Below are positions 63,160-64,000 of a stretch of 64,000 nt of DNA, one piece after another; the stretch's first letter is position 1; every line of letters begins with the position of its first letter. Source of the stretch: Sphingopyxis sp. JAI128. GTDB lineage: Bacteria > Pseudomonadota > Alphaproteobacteria > Sphingomonadales > Sphingomonadaceae. Below the pieces are notes generated by a model, which saw nothing but the letters and a program-made list of their open reading frames with translations, had not been told where the DNA came from and made no database searches. Location: positions 682,001 through 746,000 of the forward strand of contig NZ_JACHDA010000001.1 of NCBI RefSeq assembly GCF_014207235.1. Reading direction: 5' to 3'. Position numbers and translations under genes: made by a program.

Positions 63160-64000
63160 AGCTCTTCTTCGACGATCGCCAGATGGCCCATGCGCCCCTG
63201 CGCGAACTGCACAATGGCGACTGGGTGCCATACGCCGAGAATGTCGAGCGCCCACGGTCGATCGTCGATGCCTTTACCCATTGGCGCCCGGTGCGCGATT
63301 TCGGCATGGCGCCGCTGTTTGCGGTGCATGATGCCGACTATCTCGCCTTCCTCAAACGCGCACACGGCGATTGGCTTGCCGCCGGGCGCAATGGCGATGC
63401 GATCGGCTATACCTTCCCCGTCCGCCGCCGCCGACCGCTCGCCTTCGCCCGGATCGACGCCGATCTCGGCGCCTACAGCTATGACGCCGGGACGCCGATC
63501 GCCGCGGGTACATGGGAATCGGCCTATTGGTCGGCGCAGGGCGCATTGACCGCGCTCGATCATCTCGCCGCGAGCGGCGAGGCCCACGCCTTCGCGCTGT
63601 GCCGCCCGCCGGGTCACCACGCGGGGCGCGACTATATGGGTGGCTATTGCTACCTCAACAACGCCGCCATCGCAGCGCGCGAGGCGCATCATCGCGGCCT
63701 CGGCCCGGTTGCGATCCTCGACATCGACTATCACCATGGCAATGGCACGCAGGATATCTTCTACGACGACCCGGACGTCTTCTTTTGCTCGATCCACGCC
63801 GACCCGCGCACCGATTATCCCTTCTATTGGGGCCATGCCGACGAGCGCGGCGAAGGCGCCGGCGAAGGCACGACGCTCAACCTCCCCCTGCCGCGCGGCA
63901 CCGACGGCCAAAGCTACGCGCCCGCGCTCGATACTGCATTGGCGGCGATTTCCGACTGGGGAGCGAAATTCCTGATCCTGTCGTTCGGCGCCGACACCCA
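63156..64000 (+). CDS. Histone-deacetylase-family / acetylpolyamine amidohydrolase (partial, cut by right edge)
   Basis: Starts at GTG 63156 (GTGA overlap with the PaiB-like stop) and stays open to the window end, 281 residues visible. Family motifs are clear: MKLFFDDRQMAHAP-like start, CRPPGHHAGRDYMGGYCYLN with the catalytic His pair, ILDIDYHHGNGTQDIFY with the zinc-binding Asp and His, and SIHADPRTDYPFYWGH. The DPRTDYPFYWG segment is typical of acetylpolyamine amidohydrolases rather than acetoin-type proteins. Removes acetyl groups from acetylated polyamines. The C-terminal Asp and Tyr region lies beyond the edge. Confidence 0.85.
   Translation, partial: MKLFFDDRQMAHAPLRELHNGDWVPYAENVERPRSIVDAFTHWRPVRDFGMAPLFAVHDADYLAFLKRAHGDWLAAGRNGDAIGYTFPVRRRRPLAFARIDADLGAYSYDAGTPIAAGTWESAYWSAQGALTALDHLAASGEAHAFALCRPPGHHAGRDYMGGYCYLNNAAIAAREAHHRGLGPVAILDIDYHHGNGTQDIFYDDPDVFFCSIHADPRTDYPFYWGHADERGEGAGEGTTLNLPLPRGTDGQSYAPALDTALAAISDWGAKFLILSFGADT

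Overview
The window is GC-rich alphaproteobacterial chromosome, most likely from a sphingomonad (Sphingopyxis- or Sphingomonas-like). The signs are the TIGR02300-aroA-cmk-rpsA-ihfB order, a CP4-like class II AroA, a UPF0262 gene beside dnaB, a SUMT-DUF2849-CysI-DUF934-CysH sulfate cluster, and a FecI/FecR/TonB-receptor island. The genus is an inference from content only.

Layout. (1) 1-4613: right end of an integrated phage-like element. It is a tightly overlapping operon (SSB, HNH-type protein, NinB-like protein, several small unknowns, an AlpA/MerR-type HTH protein, an HNH/AP2 endonuclease) closed by a convergent tyrosine integrase next to tRNA-Leu(CAA). No virion genes are visible and the element runs off the left edge. 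(2) 4614-16060: housekeeping and catabolic genes (CoA-independent aldehyde dehydrogenase, thiolase, 2-hydroxyacid dehydrogenase, nitronate-monooxygenase-like protein, glycosyltransferase, hydrolase, AstD-like dehydrogenase) with two REP-like paired repeats. (3) 16061-20013: assimilatory sulfate reduction operon. (4) 20010-24365: dnaB, a probably frameshifted small membrane gene, then UPF0262, a GH25-like protein with altered catalytic residues, cytidine deaminase and dCTP deaminase. (5) 24446-28797: GH5 glycosidase, DoxX, and an enoyl-reductase-like/thioesterase pair. (6) 28938-34004: tRNA-Ala and the aroA-cmk-rpsA-ihfB block, with a promoter and strong terminator inside the rpsA leader. (7) 34045-41150: ABC-2 exporter, tRNA-Leu(TAA), GNAT/FemAB-like protein, orphan solute-binding lipoprotein, DUF4112, S9 peptidase. 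(8) 41292-49357: full kdpFABCDE potassium system preceded by two very small ORFs. (9) 49470-58170: outer-membrane/ECF-sigma island. (10) 58187-64000: TetR-controlled metal-dependent hydrolase, DUF2147, a short DUF3325-like gene with a candidate Fur box, AraC regulator, esterase, PaiB-like protein and an acetylpolyamine amidohydrolase/histone-deacetylase-family protein cut by the right edge.

The most notable signal is in region 9. The divergent promoters of the FecI-type sigma gene and of its 1082-residue TonB receptor carry the same bipartite element: AT plus a C-run, then GCGTCT starting 23 bases from the A. A third copy with the same spacing lies before a small secreted cysteine-containing (PraB-like) protein. 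This suggests an autoregulated ECF regulon of at least three transcription units. Other items worth following are the kdp micro-ORFs, the rpsA leader, the degenerate GH25 protein and the broken membrane gene after dnaB.
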